Assembly: GCA_021828405.1 (NCBI GenBank)
Contig: JAKARZ010000002.1
Location: forward strand, 1 to 64,000
Length of the DNA: 64,000 bases
Direction: 5' to 3'
DNA from: Bacillota bacterium
GTDB lineage: Bacteria > Bacillota_E > Sulfobacillia > Sulfobacillales > JAIMBI01
Shown here piece after piece: positions 52,667 through 64,000 of this stretch (within the stretch, counting starts at the first letter, position 1; each line of letters starts with the position of its first letter). The notes below the pieces were generated by a model. That model was not told the origin of the DNA. It did not search any database and was given only the letters and a program-made list of their open reading frames with translations. A program made the translations under genes and the position numbers.

Positions 52667-53650
52667 ATGCGGTGGCATGAGGTGGAGTTTCCGGTGGTGG
52701 ATACGCATGCGGACAGTCTGGGCGCCGTCATTCGGGGAGAGCGCTCGCTCTCCCGCACGGACGAGCCGCCGCGCGGCCAGGCGGACATTCCACGTCTCTT
52801 AACGGCGGGAGTCACACTGCAGTTTTTTTCTTGCTGGGTGGAGCCTCCCCACAAACCCGAGCGTGCCTTGCCGCGGCTGCTCGAATATGTGGATGCATTT
52901 TACACGGCGGTAGCGACCGATCCCCGGGTGGTACCCGTGACAGGAGCGGAAAGTCTGGCCGCGCTGGAAAGCGGCCCGCCGCGGGTCGGAGCCGTGCTGT
53001 CGGTCGAGGGGGCGGAGGCACTAGGCACCACGCCCGCCATCCTCCGCATCCTGTGGCGCTTGGGCATCCGGTTGCTGTCGCTCACGTGGAACCAACGCAA
53101 TGCACTGGCCGATGGGGCTGGTGAAGACCCGGGGGGCGGAGGCCTGTCCCGCGCGGGCCGGGCGATGGTTGACGAAATGAACCGCCTGCACATGGTGGTG
53201 GACGTGTCCCACCTGGCGGCCCAGGGATTCTGGGATGTGCTGGCGGTATCACAGGAGGCGCCCATTGCCTCCCATTCCAACTGCCGTGCACTGGCGCCGC
53301 ACGCGCGAAACCTCAGCGATGCTCAGATCCGTGCACTGGCCCGGTGCGGCGGTGTGCAGGGCATCACGTTTGTGCCTGCCTTCTTGGGGGGGGGCGCGGA
53401 CCGGGCCCGGGTGGTGGACCACGTTCTGCACCATCTCTCCGTCGTCGGGGACGATCGACACCTTGGGTTCGGCAGCGACTTTGACGGGGTAGACACCCCG
53501 GTGCGGGGCCTGGAGGACGCGAGCCACTGGCCCCAGTTGCTTGACAACCTGGCCGACTGCGGGCTTGAGGACGACACCATTCACCGGATCGCCGGCGGCA
53601 ACTACCTCACGCTGCTGCGGGATCGATGGAGCCGAGACCACACGCCATAG
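52667..53650 (+). CDS. M19 membrane-type dipeptidase
   Basis: A 327-residue renal-dipeptidase-like zinc enzyme. VVDTHADSLG holds the HxD metal motif; LSVEGAEAL the bridging Glu; VVDVSHLA and IASHSNCRALAPHARNLSD the further His ligands; GFGSDFDGVD the last Asp. No signal peptide, so it is cytoplasmic. It would cleave dipeptides, possibly with D-residues at the C-terminal position. In Bacillus related genes lie elsewhere. ATG 52667 follows GGGGCGGAGGG. Confidence 0.92.
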   Translation: MRWHEVEFPVVDTHADSLGAVIRGERSLSRTDEPPRGQADIPRLLTAGVTLQFFSCWVEPPHKPERALPRLLEYVDAFYTAVATDPRVVPVTGAESLAALESGPPRVGAVLSVEGAEALGTTPAILRILWRLGIRLLSLTWNQRNALADGAGEDPGGGGLSRAGRAMVDEMNRLHMVVDVSHLAAQGFWDVLAVSQEAPIASHSNCRALAPHARNLSDAQIRALARCGGVQGITFVPAFLGGGADRARVVDHVLHHLSVVGDDRHLGFGSDFDGVDTPVRGLEDASHWPQLLDNLADCGLEDDTIHRIAGGNYLTLLRDRWSRDHTP

Positions 53651-53807
53651 CGGGTGCGCGCCCGGTCGGACTGGAGTGCATAGCGCGCCTCGTGAACCCG
53701 TCGGAAACGGCTGGCCGTATGCGAGGCGGAGCACGGACGCGGGATGCTGGCCACGGACTCGGCGGCCGCCGCCCGCATGGAGACGTGGCCCAGCGGACCA
53801 TACTACG

Positions 53808-54863
53808 GGTATGAACGAGACGGTGACGCGCTGGCATCGCCGCCATCCGGCGGTGCTCTGGGGTATCGCGGTGGGCGCCGCCCTGTTGCTGGTCTGGGGC
53901 CTGGTCCGTGTGACCCGCGGCCCGGCGGCCCCCATGGCGCTGGGAGGCCGGTTTCAGATCGTAGGCTTTTATCAGAACACGAGTCCCGGCAGCCCCCGGC
54001 CCGGTTCCCGCGCCTCCTTTGAAAGCCACGTGCGGGCCATCACCACAGTGACGCCACGCTGGTTCTCTATGACGAGCACCGGCACCGTGAACGACGTCGG
54101 GTACGACGCCTCCGTCGCATCGTTTGCCCTCACACACCACGTGCTGCTCGTACCGCTCGTCACAAACGTAGGCAGCGGGATGCTGACGACACCAGCCGTA
54201 CGCACGCGGGGCGCGGCGGCGCTGGCGGCCCTCGTGAAGCGCGACCACCTGAGCGGCGTGAACATAGATTTTGAGTTGCTGCCCGCGAGCGCGCGGGCCG
54301 GGCTGACCGACTTTGTGGCGCTCCTGCGCCACGACTTAGGGCCCCGCCCGGTCATCGCCGTGTCCGTCTTTCCCCTGGTTGGGGTCGCGCCATCCATCAG
54401 CGGGGCTTATGACTATGTCGCCCTCGCCGCTCATGCCAGCTACCTCGTGGTGATGGCGTATGACCATCACTACAGCGGGGGGCCGCCGGGTCCGGTGGCG
54501 CCGTATAGTTGGGTGGTCGCCAATGTGGATGCGGCCCTGAAAGAAGTCCCGGGGTCCAAGATCGTGCTGGCAATCGGGATGTACGGCTACAACTGGGTCG
54601 GCACCAGCGCGAGCACCGTATCGGATGTGCAGGCCGAGGCGCTGGCCAAGGCGCAAGGGGTTCGGCCTGTGTACAATGCCGCGGAGTCGCAGAACACCTT
54701 TCAGTATAGTGCGGCGGGCACGACGCACGTGGTGTGGTACATGGGGGACCGGTCGGCGAAGGCACGACTCGCGCTCGCGCGGTCCAAGCACCTGGCGGGC
54801 ATAGCCCTGTGGCGCCTCGGCGACGAGGATCCACGGTTTTGGTCGGGCCTCGGGCTGCCGTAG
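53808..54863 (+). CDS. GH18 family glycosyl hydrolase-like protein, membrane anchored
   Basis: A 351-residue protein with one N-terminal membrane helix (about residues 12-33, AVLWGIAVGAALLLVWGLV) and a GH18 domain. HLSGVNIDFELLP near residues 147-159 keeps the D-x-E catalytic part of the family, and YLVVMAYDHHYSGG, ALKEVPGSKIVLAIGMYGYNW and GIALWRLGDEDPRFW follow the YaaH/spore-lytic GH18 pattern. LysM domains are absent. It would act on cortex or cell wall outside the membrane. ATG 53808 is chosen by the anchor; its ribosome site is weak. Its end converges on the next gene with 3 bases between. Confidence 0.85.
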   Translation, partial: GMNETVTRWHRRHPAVLWGIAVGAALLLVWGLVRVTRGPAAPMALGGRFQIVGFYQNTSPGSPRPGSRASFESHVRAITTVTPRWFSMTSTGTVNDVGYDASVASFALTHHVLLVPLVTNVGSGMLTTPAVRTRGAAALAALVKRDHLSGVNIDFELLPASARAGLTDFVALLRHDLGPRPVIAVSVFPLVGVAPSISGAYDYVALAAHASYLVVMAYDHHYSGGPPGPVAPYSWVVANVDAALKEVPGSKIVLAIGMYGYNWVGTSASTVSDVQAEALAKAQGVRPVYNAAESQNTFQYSAAGTTHVVWYMGDRSAKARLALARSKHLAGIALWRLGDEDPRFWSGLGLP

Positions 54864-54866
54864 CAC

Positions 54867-56411
54867 TCAGAGAGCGTCGGCCTGCACCAGCTCGAGCGCC
54901 AGGCGAAGCTCTGCTGCTGCATCCCCGCCGAACCGCACGACGTCGTCGTAGGTCAGGGAGACATCCGGCTCAAGCGCACGCAATCCCCAGCCGGCATCGG
55001 GGATCGCCCAGCTTTCTTTGAACGAGATCGTGCCGATGAACCCGGACCGGTCGAGCCGGTAGCGCAACACATCCGTGAAACAGTTCGGCGCTTGGGCGCT
55101 GGCCACCCCTACGTGCTGCGCCCCGAGCTGGCGCAGCCGCAGGGCCACGTCGAATCCTGCGCTGTACGTGAAGGCCGACGTCACGACCACCACCCGAGGG
55201 TGCCAGGTTGGCCACGTGTCGACCGCAGCCGCAAACGTGGGAACCTGTTGGAGGAGTGTGCTCCAGTCCGCGTGACCGAGCGCTGCCCGCCGTGCGGGAT
55301 CCTCCTGTGCGCGGCGCCAAGCGGCTTCCTGCCCAAAATCATAGCCGCCCATCCCCGTGACGGCCGTCGGCACGCTTCCGTGGTTCGCCCGGTAGAGCGG
55401 CGAATAGCGCGGAATCTGATACCCGCGGTCGGCATGGACCAAAGCGTCACGCCCGTACGCCGCGAATGCCAGCAGTTCGCTCAACACCGAGTTGCCGCCG
55501 GGTGCCTCGGTGAGGTCCACCACGAGAGACTCCGTGCGAGCCGCCTGCATAGCGGTCCACAGTTCTTGCAAGACTGCGGTGGCCGATGGCATGTCCGACA
55601 GAACCGCCTGCAAACCCTCCAGGGGCGATGAACCACCCGAACCCAAGGCCCGTGCGCGCTGGCGCAGCGGTTCGTGGTAGCCCGTGGCCCACCACACCTC
55701 GCCCGCCTCCCGATAGTCCATCAGGGCGCCAATGCTCAGGCACGCCACGCGGCCGTCGCCGACGAGGTGCCACCCGAGGTGCGTGGGCCCCCGCTTTGGC
55801 CGCACGCCTATGCCCGGTGCCTGTCGGAACGCGGACCGTGGGTGGCGCGTCCACGCTCCGGGCGATATCGCGCGCGTGCCGTCGGTGAGGGTCAGGGTCA
55901 GGGGCGTCGGTGGTCCTGGCGCGGCATCGCTCATGGCCTGCCACAGGTCGGGTTGCAGTGTCGCCAAGGCCAAGCGCCGCCACCCGTCGAGGTCGCTGTC
56001 GCAGCCCAGCAACGTGCGGGTGCGCTGGTGGAGTTCGGCCGCTGACCAGCGGCCCACGGTCTCCAGCCGCGCGCCCAGCCAGGTGGAGTCAACCTCCGGT
56101 GCCACGCCCGCGACATACAGCCCTTCGGGCAGTACGCCAAAGGCCAGCGGCAGGCGCTCGCCGCCATCGGACCGCGGCTCCGCCGGATTCACCGTGGTAT
56201 GGCCATCCTCAAGGAGCGCGACGAACGGTCTAAGGCGCGCCAGCCACTCTGGCGGTGTACACGAGGCAGGCAGCGCGTCCCGGATGGCCGCAGCTGCCCG
56301 ATGAAACGGCACCGGCCCACCCACCCCCCGATAGGGATCGGGATGACTTGCGGTGATCAGCGCGACCAGTTGGTCCAGGTCGTGAGCCATGTCCTCGCGT
56401 GTCAGGTCCAT
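54867..56411 (-). CDS. S41-like tail-specific protease family protein
   Basis: A 514-residue protein. The C-terminal half has the S41 fold: VVDLTEAPGGNSVLSELLAFAAYG and VVVTSAFTYSAGFDVALRLRQLGAQHVG, the latter holding the likely Ser nucleophile. The N-terminal 200 residues have the ALLEDGHTTV segment seen in S41 helper domains. There is no PDZ domain or signal peptide. It may be a peptidase on small peptides, or catalytically inactive. ATG 56411 is used. It is the last gene of a four-gene minus-strand block. Confidence 0.75.
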   Translation of the reverse strand: MDLTREDMAHDLDQLVALITASHPDPYRGVGGPVPFHRAAAAIRDALPASCTPPEWLARLRPFVALLEDGHTTVNPAEPRSDGGERLPLAFGVLPEGLYVAGVAPEVDSTWLGARLETVGRWSAAELHQRTRTLLGCDSDLDGWRRLALATLQPDLWQAMSDAAPGPPTPLTLTLTDGTRAISPGAWTRHPRSAFRQAPGIGVRPKRGPTHLGWHLVGDGRVACLSIGALMDYREAGEVWWATGYHEPLRQRARALGSGGSSPLEGLQAVLSDMPSATAVLQELWTAMQAARTESLVVDLTEAPGGNSVLSELLAFAAYGRDALVHADRGYQIPRYSPLYRANHGSVPTAVTGMGGYDFGQEAAWRRAQEDPARRAALGHADWSTLLQQVPTFAAAVDTWPTWHPRVVVVTSAFTYSAGFDVALRLRQLGAQHVGVASAQAPNCFTDVLRYRLDRSGFIGTISFKESWAIPDAGWGLRALEPDVSLTYDDVVRFGGDAAAELRLALELVQADAL

Positions 56412-56451
56412 GTCAACCTCCCCGGTCGCCCAGTGCGGTCTTCAGGCAGAC

Positions 56452-57030
56452 TCAGGCGATCTCGCCGCCTCTGCGGCGCCGCGCGATGAACCACACCGCC
56501 CACGCCGCCACGATGATGACCCCCACCACGTATACCCACACCTGGTCGTGCAGGGCGTTGTGCCAACTCGCTCCAAACTTCGCTCCCAAGTAAATGAACA
56601 CCACGGTCCAGGGGAGGGCACCCAGCACGCTGTAGCCCAGAAAGCGGCCGAAGCGCATGCGGGCCAGGCCGGCCGGCAGCGAAATGTAGGTGCGGACGCC
56701 TGGTACCAGCCGCCCAAAGAAGACGGCGGCTTCTCCGTAGCGCTCAAACCATCGCTGAGCACGGTCCAGCCCGTGGGAATGGCTGCCCCAGGTTTTCCCG
56801 GCCCAGTATGCGACGCCATAAGACACCACCGCCCCGAGGGTGCCGCCGACCAGCGCCACCAAACCCGCCTCCCACCAGCTTGCCCGGCCGACGGCAACCA
56901 GGTAGCCCGCAAACGGCAGCAGCACTTCGCTGGGAATGGGAATCGCGGCGCTTTCAAGTACCATGCCCACAAAAACGCCCCACAGGCCCAGAGTCAGAAG
57001 TCCTTCTGCCAATACGGTCAACGTGTGCAT
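56452..57030 (-). CDS. DedA-family membrane protein
   Basis: A 192-residue inner membrane protein. The DedA/SNARE-associated core is clear: FVGMVLESAAIPIPSEVLLPFAGYLV, VSYGVAYWAGK, and FFGRLVPGVRTYISLPAGLARM (the FxRxxPxxR signature), with a basic C-terminal end. Recent work on the family points to polyprenyl-phosphate or phospholipid recycling across the membrane. It would complement uppP functionally. Confidence 0.92.
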   Translation of the reverse strand: MHTLTVLAEGLLTLGLWGVFVGMVLESAAIPIPSEVLLPFAGYLVAVGRASWWEAGLVALVGGTLGAVVSYGVAYWAGKTWGSHSHGLDRAQRWFERYGEAAVFFGRLVPGVRTYISLPAGLARMRFGRFLGYSVLGALPWTVVFIYLGAKFGASWHNALHDQVWVYVVGVIIVAAWAVWFIARRRRGGEIA

Positions 57031-57086
57031 GACATCTACCTTTCGCCTTTGCTCGCCTTTGCTCGTCAGTCGCGGTCTTCGCGTTC

Positions 57087-58148
57087 CTAGCTTTTACGTG
57101 AGTCGCGCGGTCCGGCGGTAAGCCCCCTCGACCCGGGCAGAAGCGCCGCATACCGGGGAGCGAGCCACGCGCCGACGCGATCGGCGCGCGGGACGGGCAA
57201 TTTCTCGCGGTGCGCCGCGAGGCGGTCCAAATCAAGGGTTGCCACAACGACGCCTTCGCCATCCGGGCGGGGACTTTCCGCCAAGACCCCATCACCAGCG
57301 GGGGTCTCCGCCATCGGCGCATACACCGCCGCCTTGCCCGTGAAGAGCATGCCATAAAGTTTCCCCGTCCCAGCCCCGACCACCGACACCAGCCCAGACT
57401 CCTGGGTGCGGGCCCAGGCTCCGCGCCGCGCCTTGGCCTCACCATAGACCGGCTCGGGGTCGGCCACCGGCACGGCCACAATCTCTGCACCGTGCGCACG
57501 CGCCATCCGATACGTTTCAAAGAAGCTGGCGTCGTAGCATACCACAGGCTGGACGGGGAGCGGACCGACCAGGGGTGAGAGGCTCGCGCCCGGCATCACC
57601 CCCCAAGACGCTTCGCTAGCCAGGAGGTGCAGCTTGGGCTGGGTACCGAGCAGGCGGCCGTCAGGGCCAAACATGTGCGTGAGGTTCTCTATCCCGCCCC
57701 CTTGCTCGACGAGCGTCGAGCCCGCCACCACCGTCACCCCATACGCAGCGGCCAGTCGTGAAAACACCGCCCGGTACAGGGGCACGATGGTGGGAGCCCA
57801 GGCTTTCAGCCGGACTCCCACCTCGGTCGGCGTGAGTTCATGGACCGACATATGGCGTAGCGCACGGTGCTCGGACAACAGTCCGAGCAGCGACAAGCCC
57901 AGGTACTCGGGAAAGACGACGAGTGCCGCTCCGGCGCGCGCCGCCTGGTCGCACTGAATCATCAGTCGTGCCATCCAGTCCGTGACGTCGACGACGGGAC
58001 GCATGTCCCACTGGACGGACGCCACGACCAGGGCATCGCGGCGCCAGTGCACGGGGCCGTTTCGGCGCTGCAGCACCTGTACACGGCCCCGCTCCCTGGC
58101 CACGCGCCAAGCCAGGTAGCCTCGTCCGAGCGACAGTTCCCAGCTCAC
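57087..58148 (-). CDS. Carbon-nitrogen hydrolase (nitrilase superfamily)
   Basis: A 353-residue protein with the Glu-Lys-Cys triad visible: Glu in LVVFPEYLG, Lys in TQPKLHLL, and Cys in VVCYDASFFETYRMA. It would hydrolyse an amide or nitrile. GTG 58148 is the start because it overlaps the stop of the upstream gene (GTGA), although the frame is open to 58325. The SWELSLGRGYLAWRVARERG leader of about 40 residues is unusual for the family. Its partner upstream is a shorter nitrilase-like protein without the Cys, so the two may form a heteromer. Confidence 0.85.
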   Translation of the reverse strand: MSWELSLGRGYLAWRVARERGRVQVLQRRNGPVHWRRDALVVASVQWDMRPVVDVTDWMARLMIQCDQAARAGAALVVFPEYLGLSLLGLLSEHRALRHMSVHELTPTEVGVRLKAWAPTIVPLYRAVFSRLAAAYGVTVVAGSTLVEQGGGIENLTHMFGPDGRLLGTQPKLHLLASEASWGVMPGASLSPLVGPLPVQPVVCYDASFFETYRMARAHGAEIVAVPVADPEPVYGEAKARRGAWARTQESGLVSVVGAGTGKLYGMLFTGKAAVYAPMAETPAGDGVLAESPRPDGEGVVVATLDLDRLAAHREKLPVPRADRVGAWLAPRYAALLPGSRGLTAGPRDSRKS

Positions 58149-58861
58149 GGCCGCCACCACGGACGGTTCAGGTAGGCGATGGGGTTCAATTCCTGCAACA
58201 GCGCGGCTTCGCGCACCTTGGCGAGCGACCCCCACGGCAGCGTGGCGCGCACCCAGTCGCCCAAAGATTCCACGGACAAAAATCCCATGCCCTCGGGGTC
58301 TGCTTCGCAGGGCACCGTGAGGCAAGGCGGCGCGCCGCCGCCAAACCCAATGACCTGGTTCTGCTGGGCCTCTCGCCAGATACCCAGATAATCCGGCACG
58401 CGAGGGGCCGCCACCGCAATCAACAGCACCGCGCCCATGAGCGCGAGGGTGCGGCTCACCTCCGGAACGAGAACATCGTCGCCAACCAGGATCCCCACCG
58501 CGTGCCCCGCAATTTCAAACAGCTGCACGGCGTCCGTCAGTCGAGGGGGCTCAGCCTCGCCCGGCGAGCGGTGGGTCTGACCCTGGGAGGCCACGAGCCG
58601 ACCGGCCCCGTCGTACAGGTCCGCCCGGCGGCCACCCGGATCGGGCTGGCGCGCGGCCACGAAGGTGGGCACCTGCGCGCCATCCGCCCAACGCGCCATC
58701 TGCGGGTGCGACGGCATGTGGGTAAGGTCAAGCACAATGAGATCGCTCGCTGGCCCCCACGTCCCCGGAAGGTGATCGCCCCGCCAGTAGGAAAGGGTGT
58801 CCAACTGGGTCACGACGGCCCGCGTCGCTGCGCAGGGGATTGAGTGGCGGTTCCGCGACAC
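58145..58861 (-). CDS. Degenerate nitrilase-like protein without catalytic Cys
   Basis: A 238-residue protein. LFEIAGHAVGILVGDDVLVPEVSR and TLALMGAVLLIAVAAP match the part of the nitrilase fold around the nucleophile, but the expected ICYD is LVGDD and no catalytic Lys or Glu segment is evident. The end TLPWGSLAKVREAALLQELNPIAYLNRP is nitrilase-like too. It overlaps the true nitrilase gene by four bases. GTG 58861 is the longest start; GTG 58816 or 58813 are alternatives. It may be a regulatory or structural partner of the active enzyme. Confidence 0.6.
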   Translation of the reverse strand: MSRNRHSIPCAATRAVVTQLDTLSYWRGDHLPGTWGPASDLIVLDLTHMPSHPQMARWADGAQVPTFVAARQPDPGGRRADLYDGAGRLVASQGQTHRSPGEAEPPRLTDAVQLFEIAGHAVGILVGDDVLVPEVSRTLALMGAVLLIAVAAPRVPDYLGIWREAQQNQVIGFGGGAPPCLTVPCEADPEGMGFLSVESLGDWVRATLPWGSLAKVREAALLQELNPIAYLNRPWWRP

Positions 58862-58947
58862 GGCTCAGTCATGACGACCCACCTCCCGAAGACTCGGCTG
58901 ACCGCACCTCCGCGCGTCGATGGCGCCATTGTATCACCCGAGTCCGG

Positions 58948-58953
58948 TATAAT
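58948..58953 (+). promoter_or_regulatory. TATAAT 10 bases before the ppx-like start
   Basis: A perfect -10 hexamer ends ten bases before ATG 58964, so a transcript from it would begin at about 58960, nearly leaderless. No good -35 is found at 16-18 bases. The AGGAG run that abuts the ATG leaves no spacer for a normal ribosome site, which fits a leaderless start. Confidence 0.45.
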
Positions 58954-58963
58954 GGGTCAGGAG

Positions 58964-59720
58964 ATGACGAATTCACCGCGCCGCATCGCGGCCCTCAAGA
59001 TTGGATCCACCAGCGTGGCCGTCCTCGTGGCAGACCGGATGGCGGAACCTTTGCTCCAGCACACGTGGGTTCTCCGCTTGATGGACGCACCCGACCCGGC
59101 AGCGCGCCTGGCCCCCATCCTGCGCCAACTGGCCCCGGCGCTGGGTCCTGGGACGCTGGTGGGCATAGGGGAGGTGGGCCGCCGCCAGCCCGAACTCACG
59201 CACTGGCTGGAAGCCTGGGGCTGGGCGGTCTGGCAGTTGGCCGGCCCCGAGGAGGCCCGGTGCGCTTGGTGGGGTGTGCAGGCGGGCATGGGCCAGGCGG
59301 CGACCGTGGTGGATGTGGGCGGTGGTAGCACCGAGGTGAGCGACGGGACCGACGCCGTATCCTGGCCGTTTGGTGCGGCCGCTCCGCCGGCGACGGACCG
59401 CTGGACGGTGCCTTCCGGACTCGCGGGCGGAGTGGGCCGCCCGGTGGCGGTGGGGGGAACGGCGCGAGCCCTGGCATCCCTCGCGGGCCCGGCCCGCATG
59501 GTGTCGCGCACGCAGCTGACGGCGTGGGTCAACGACCCCAAGGGGCTCTTGCGGATGGGGGTGGATCATCGGGTGGGTCCCGACCGCCTGCCCCTGTTGG
59601 GCGGGGGCGCCCGCTCGTTGCTGTGCGCAATGACGCTGCTGGGGGTGGATGACGTGGAGGTGTCGAACGCCGGGCTCATTCAGGGCTTGTGGCTGGCGGC
59701 GCGCTTGGGAAGGGTGCCTC

Positions 59721-59731
<11 letters not shown>
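58964..59731 (+). CDS. Ppx/GppA-like phosphatase domain protein
   Basis: A 255-residue protein of the ASKHA fold with AALKIGSTSVAVLVAD at the start and VVDVGGGSTEVSDG near residue 117, the paired phosphate loops of exopolyphosphatase/guanosine-pentaphosphate phosphatases. It is shorter than typical Ppx (about 300) and its first loop has K-I-G-S-T-S instead of D-I-G-S-N-S/T, so the usual first Asp is absent. Activity is therefore doubtful. It overlaps mutS by 11 bases and leads the mutS-mutL-miaA operon. Confidence 0.7.
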
Positions 59732-62224
<2,493 letters not shown>

Positions 62225-62228
<4 letters not shown>

Positions 62229-63943
62229 GCCTCATTCGGCGCTTGGCCCCGGCCGTGGCGGACCAGATCGCGGCCGGCGAAGTGGTGGAGCGGCCCGCGT
62301 CGGTCGTCAAGGAGCTGACCGACAACGCGATCGACGCTGGGGCGCGCACCGTGCGGGTGCTGGTACCCGAGGCGGACCGGCGGCATCTCGTTGTGGAGGA
62401 TGACGGGGTAGGTATGGAAATGGAGGACGTGCGGCTGGCGGTCGAGCGCCACGCGACGTCCAAAATCACGCGCCTCTCCGACCTCGACCACCTTGAAACC
62501 CTGGGATTTCGCGGAGAGGCGCTGGCGGCCATCGGGGCGGTGTCCCGGCTGACACTCGCGAGCCGGCCCCGCGAGGGAGCCGAGACCGGCTATCAGGTGG
62601 TGATCGACCACGGCCGGCGCATGGCCGCTGGGCCCGTGGCGCGGCAACCGGGCACCCGCGTCGAATGCCGCGCGCTGTTCCGGGACGTGCCCGCCCGCCT
62701 AAAGGCGCTGCCCGCGCCCGCCGCCGAATGGTCCGCCATCTGGCAGGTCGTGGCCGCACAGGCGGTGGCGCATCCGAGCGTGGGCTGGACGCTGGCCGAG
62801 CGCGCAGGGGAGGAGCCCGCCTTTACGACCCCGGCCGGTGGGGCGCTGGAGGACGTGTTGCTGGCCTGGCTGGGGCCTGAGGTGGCCTCCCAGCTGATTG
62901 CCGTGGACCGCCAGGCGTTTGGCGGAGAGATGTCGGTGCACGGGTTCATCCTGCCACCCACCCTGGCCCGGGGCAACCGGCGGCAACAGGTGCTAGTAGT
63001 GAACGGCCGGGTGGTGCGCAACTTTTCGTTGCGGATGGCGGCCGAACAGGGGTATGGCAGCCTGCTGCCCGACCGCCGGTACCCGGGATGCTGGCTCCAG
63101 ATTGTCGTGCCGGGCCCCGAGGTTGACCCCAATGCCCACCCGGCCAAAGCCGAAGTGCGACTGGAGCGGGATCGGGCCGTCGCCGGGGTGGTGCACCAAG
63201 CCGTTCGGGACGCACTTCGCCGCGAGCGCGTGTTCCGCCTGGACGCGGGGGCGGCCGACGCCTCCGAGCCCCCGGCGGCCGCCGGCCGGGCCGCCGAGCA
63301 GGCGACCTGGGACTGGCCGGCCCGGGCGGTCGGGGATGGGCGGCCGCTCTTGCATCGCGAGATTGCGGACCTGACCCCGCTGGCGCAGTGGCAGGCGCGC
63401 TACCTCTTGTGCCAGGGCTCAGCTGGGCTTTACCTGATCGACCAGCACGCCGCCCACGAGCGCGTGTACTACGACCGCCTGAAGGCCGCCGTGAGTCAGT
63501 CGGTGGCGACCCAGCCGCTCCTCATGCCCCTAATGCTCAACCTGTCGCGCGCCGAAGCCGCACTCCTGGACACGCATGCAAGCACGATGGCCGCGGCGGG
63601 ATTCGAGGTGGAGCTGCTCGGCGGGTCAAGCGCCGCGCTCCGCGCTGTTCCCGCCGCCCTAGCCGAAGTCGCCGATCTGAAGCTGGTGGCGACCTTGTTC
63701 GACTCGTTGCTGGCCGAGGGCCCCTATGGGGAGCATCCGGTGTCCTGGGCTTTGGATCATCAGTTGGCGACGGCGGCGTGCAAAGCCGCGGTCAAGGCCA
63801 ACCAGCCCCTCTCCCGACTCGAAATGGAGGGGCTCGTCGCCGACATGGCGGCCAGTCCCTCGCCCCGGAGCTGTCCGCACGGGCGCCCCACGTTGTTGGT
63901 CCTGTCGCTGGAGGAGGTGGACCGCCGGTTTGGCCGACGCTGA
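62225..63943 (+). CDS. mutL: DNA mismatch repair protein MutL (endonuclease type)
   Basis: A 572-residue MutL. The GHKL ATPase has AAGEVVERPASVVKELTDNAIDAG, VEDDGVGM and TLGFRGEALAAIGAVSRL. The C-terminal domain has the endonuclease-type metal segment LIDQHAAHERVYYDRL, in which the last acidic residue is Asp rather than the more usual Glu, and the zinc-site SCPHGRPT near the end. It is therefore of the nicking type used where there is no MutH. GTG 62225 overlaps the mutS stop. Confidence 0.96.
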
Positions 63944-64000
63944 CAAGCCGCCGCTGCTGGTCCTTTTGGGCCCTACGGCCGTGGGCAAGTCGCGACTGGC
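63930..64000 (+). CDS. miaA: tRNA dimethylallyltransferase, 3' end outside window
   Basis: The first 23 or so codons read PPLLVLLGPTAVGKSRLA after a short leader; GPTAVGKS is the P-loop of MiaA, which adds dimethylallyl to A37 of tRNAs reading UNN codons. TTG 63930 overlaps the mutL end by 14 bases, with GGAGGAGG 11 bases upstream. The mutS-mutL-miaA order supports it. Confidence 0.85.
   Translation, partial: MADADKPPLLVLLGPTAVGKSRL

Overview
The window is one contiguous stretch of GC-rich chromosome from an endospore-forming bacterium of the Bacillota. The evidence is gene content: dipicolinate synthase (dpaA/dpaB), tepA-ylzJ-spoIIIE, yhbH-spoVR-prkA, a YlmC/YmxH protein and a PdaB-like deacetylase. 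The gene order pnp-ylxY-M16 peptidase-ymxH-dpaAB-asd-lysC-dapA-rnj-tepA-ylzJ-spoIIIE, and later rodZ/ymfM-cinA-recA-ymdB-mutS-mutL-miaA, is the Bacillus-type core order with local insertions. GC content and divergence point to a deep lineage such as the Sulfobacillus or Symbiobacterium groups, but I cannot fix the genus.

Layout. 1-5.3 kb: 3' part of pnp, a YlxY-type deacetylase, an M16 peptidase, a dimeric-type dUTPase and a PRC-barrel protein. 5.4-12 kb: an aminotransferase (probably LL-diaminopimelate aminotransferase), then the overlapping dpaA-dpaB-asd-lysC run and dapA, which together supply diaminopimelate, lysine and spore dipicolinate. 12-18.4 kb: RNase J behind a good sigma-A promoter, tepA, ylzJ, uppP (whose start lies in a perfect 17-bp hairpin) and the SpoIIIE/FtsK translocase. 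18.5-21 kb: yhbH-spoVR. 21-24.6 kb: two ABC exporter half-subunits on the minus strand.

24.9-34 kb: the centre of interest. The sporulation gene prkA is split at codon 277 by a 7,187-bp insert bounded by an exact 12-bp direct repeat. The insert ends with a large serine recombinase gene whose stop codon lies 29 bases before the right repeat. Recombination between the repeats would rebuild a continuous 633-codon prkA. This is the organisation of the skin element in sigK, so the insert is proposed to be a prkA-intervening element removed in the mother cell. It carries a sigma-region-2-only protein, an MFS transporter, a MntA/HepT toxin-antitoxin pair and a padR-ABC transporter operon, and no phage structural genes.

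34-46 kb: a LigB/MEMO-like protein, a Dabb protein, a stand-alone LON-domain protein, an acyl-CoA dehydrogenase overlapping asnS, RodZ-like, WrbA, a D,D-carboxypeptidase, a DapB that lacks the usual His pair, PdaB-like, and an MFS protein. 46-64 kb: a decayed IS630 transposase, cinA, a DEAD-box helicase, recA-recX, an unknown protein, ymdB, a dipeptidase, a GH18 protein, a block of four minus-strand genes (S41-like protease, DedA, and two overlapping nitrilase-family genes of which one has lost its catalytic Cys), then a Ppx-like gene overlapping mutS-mutL and the start of miaA.

All functions are read from sequence alone. No database search, folding program or alignment was run.
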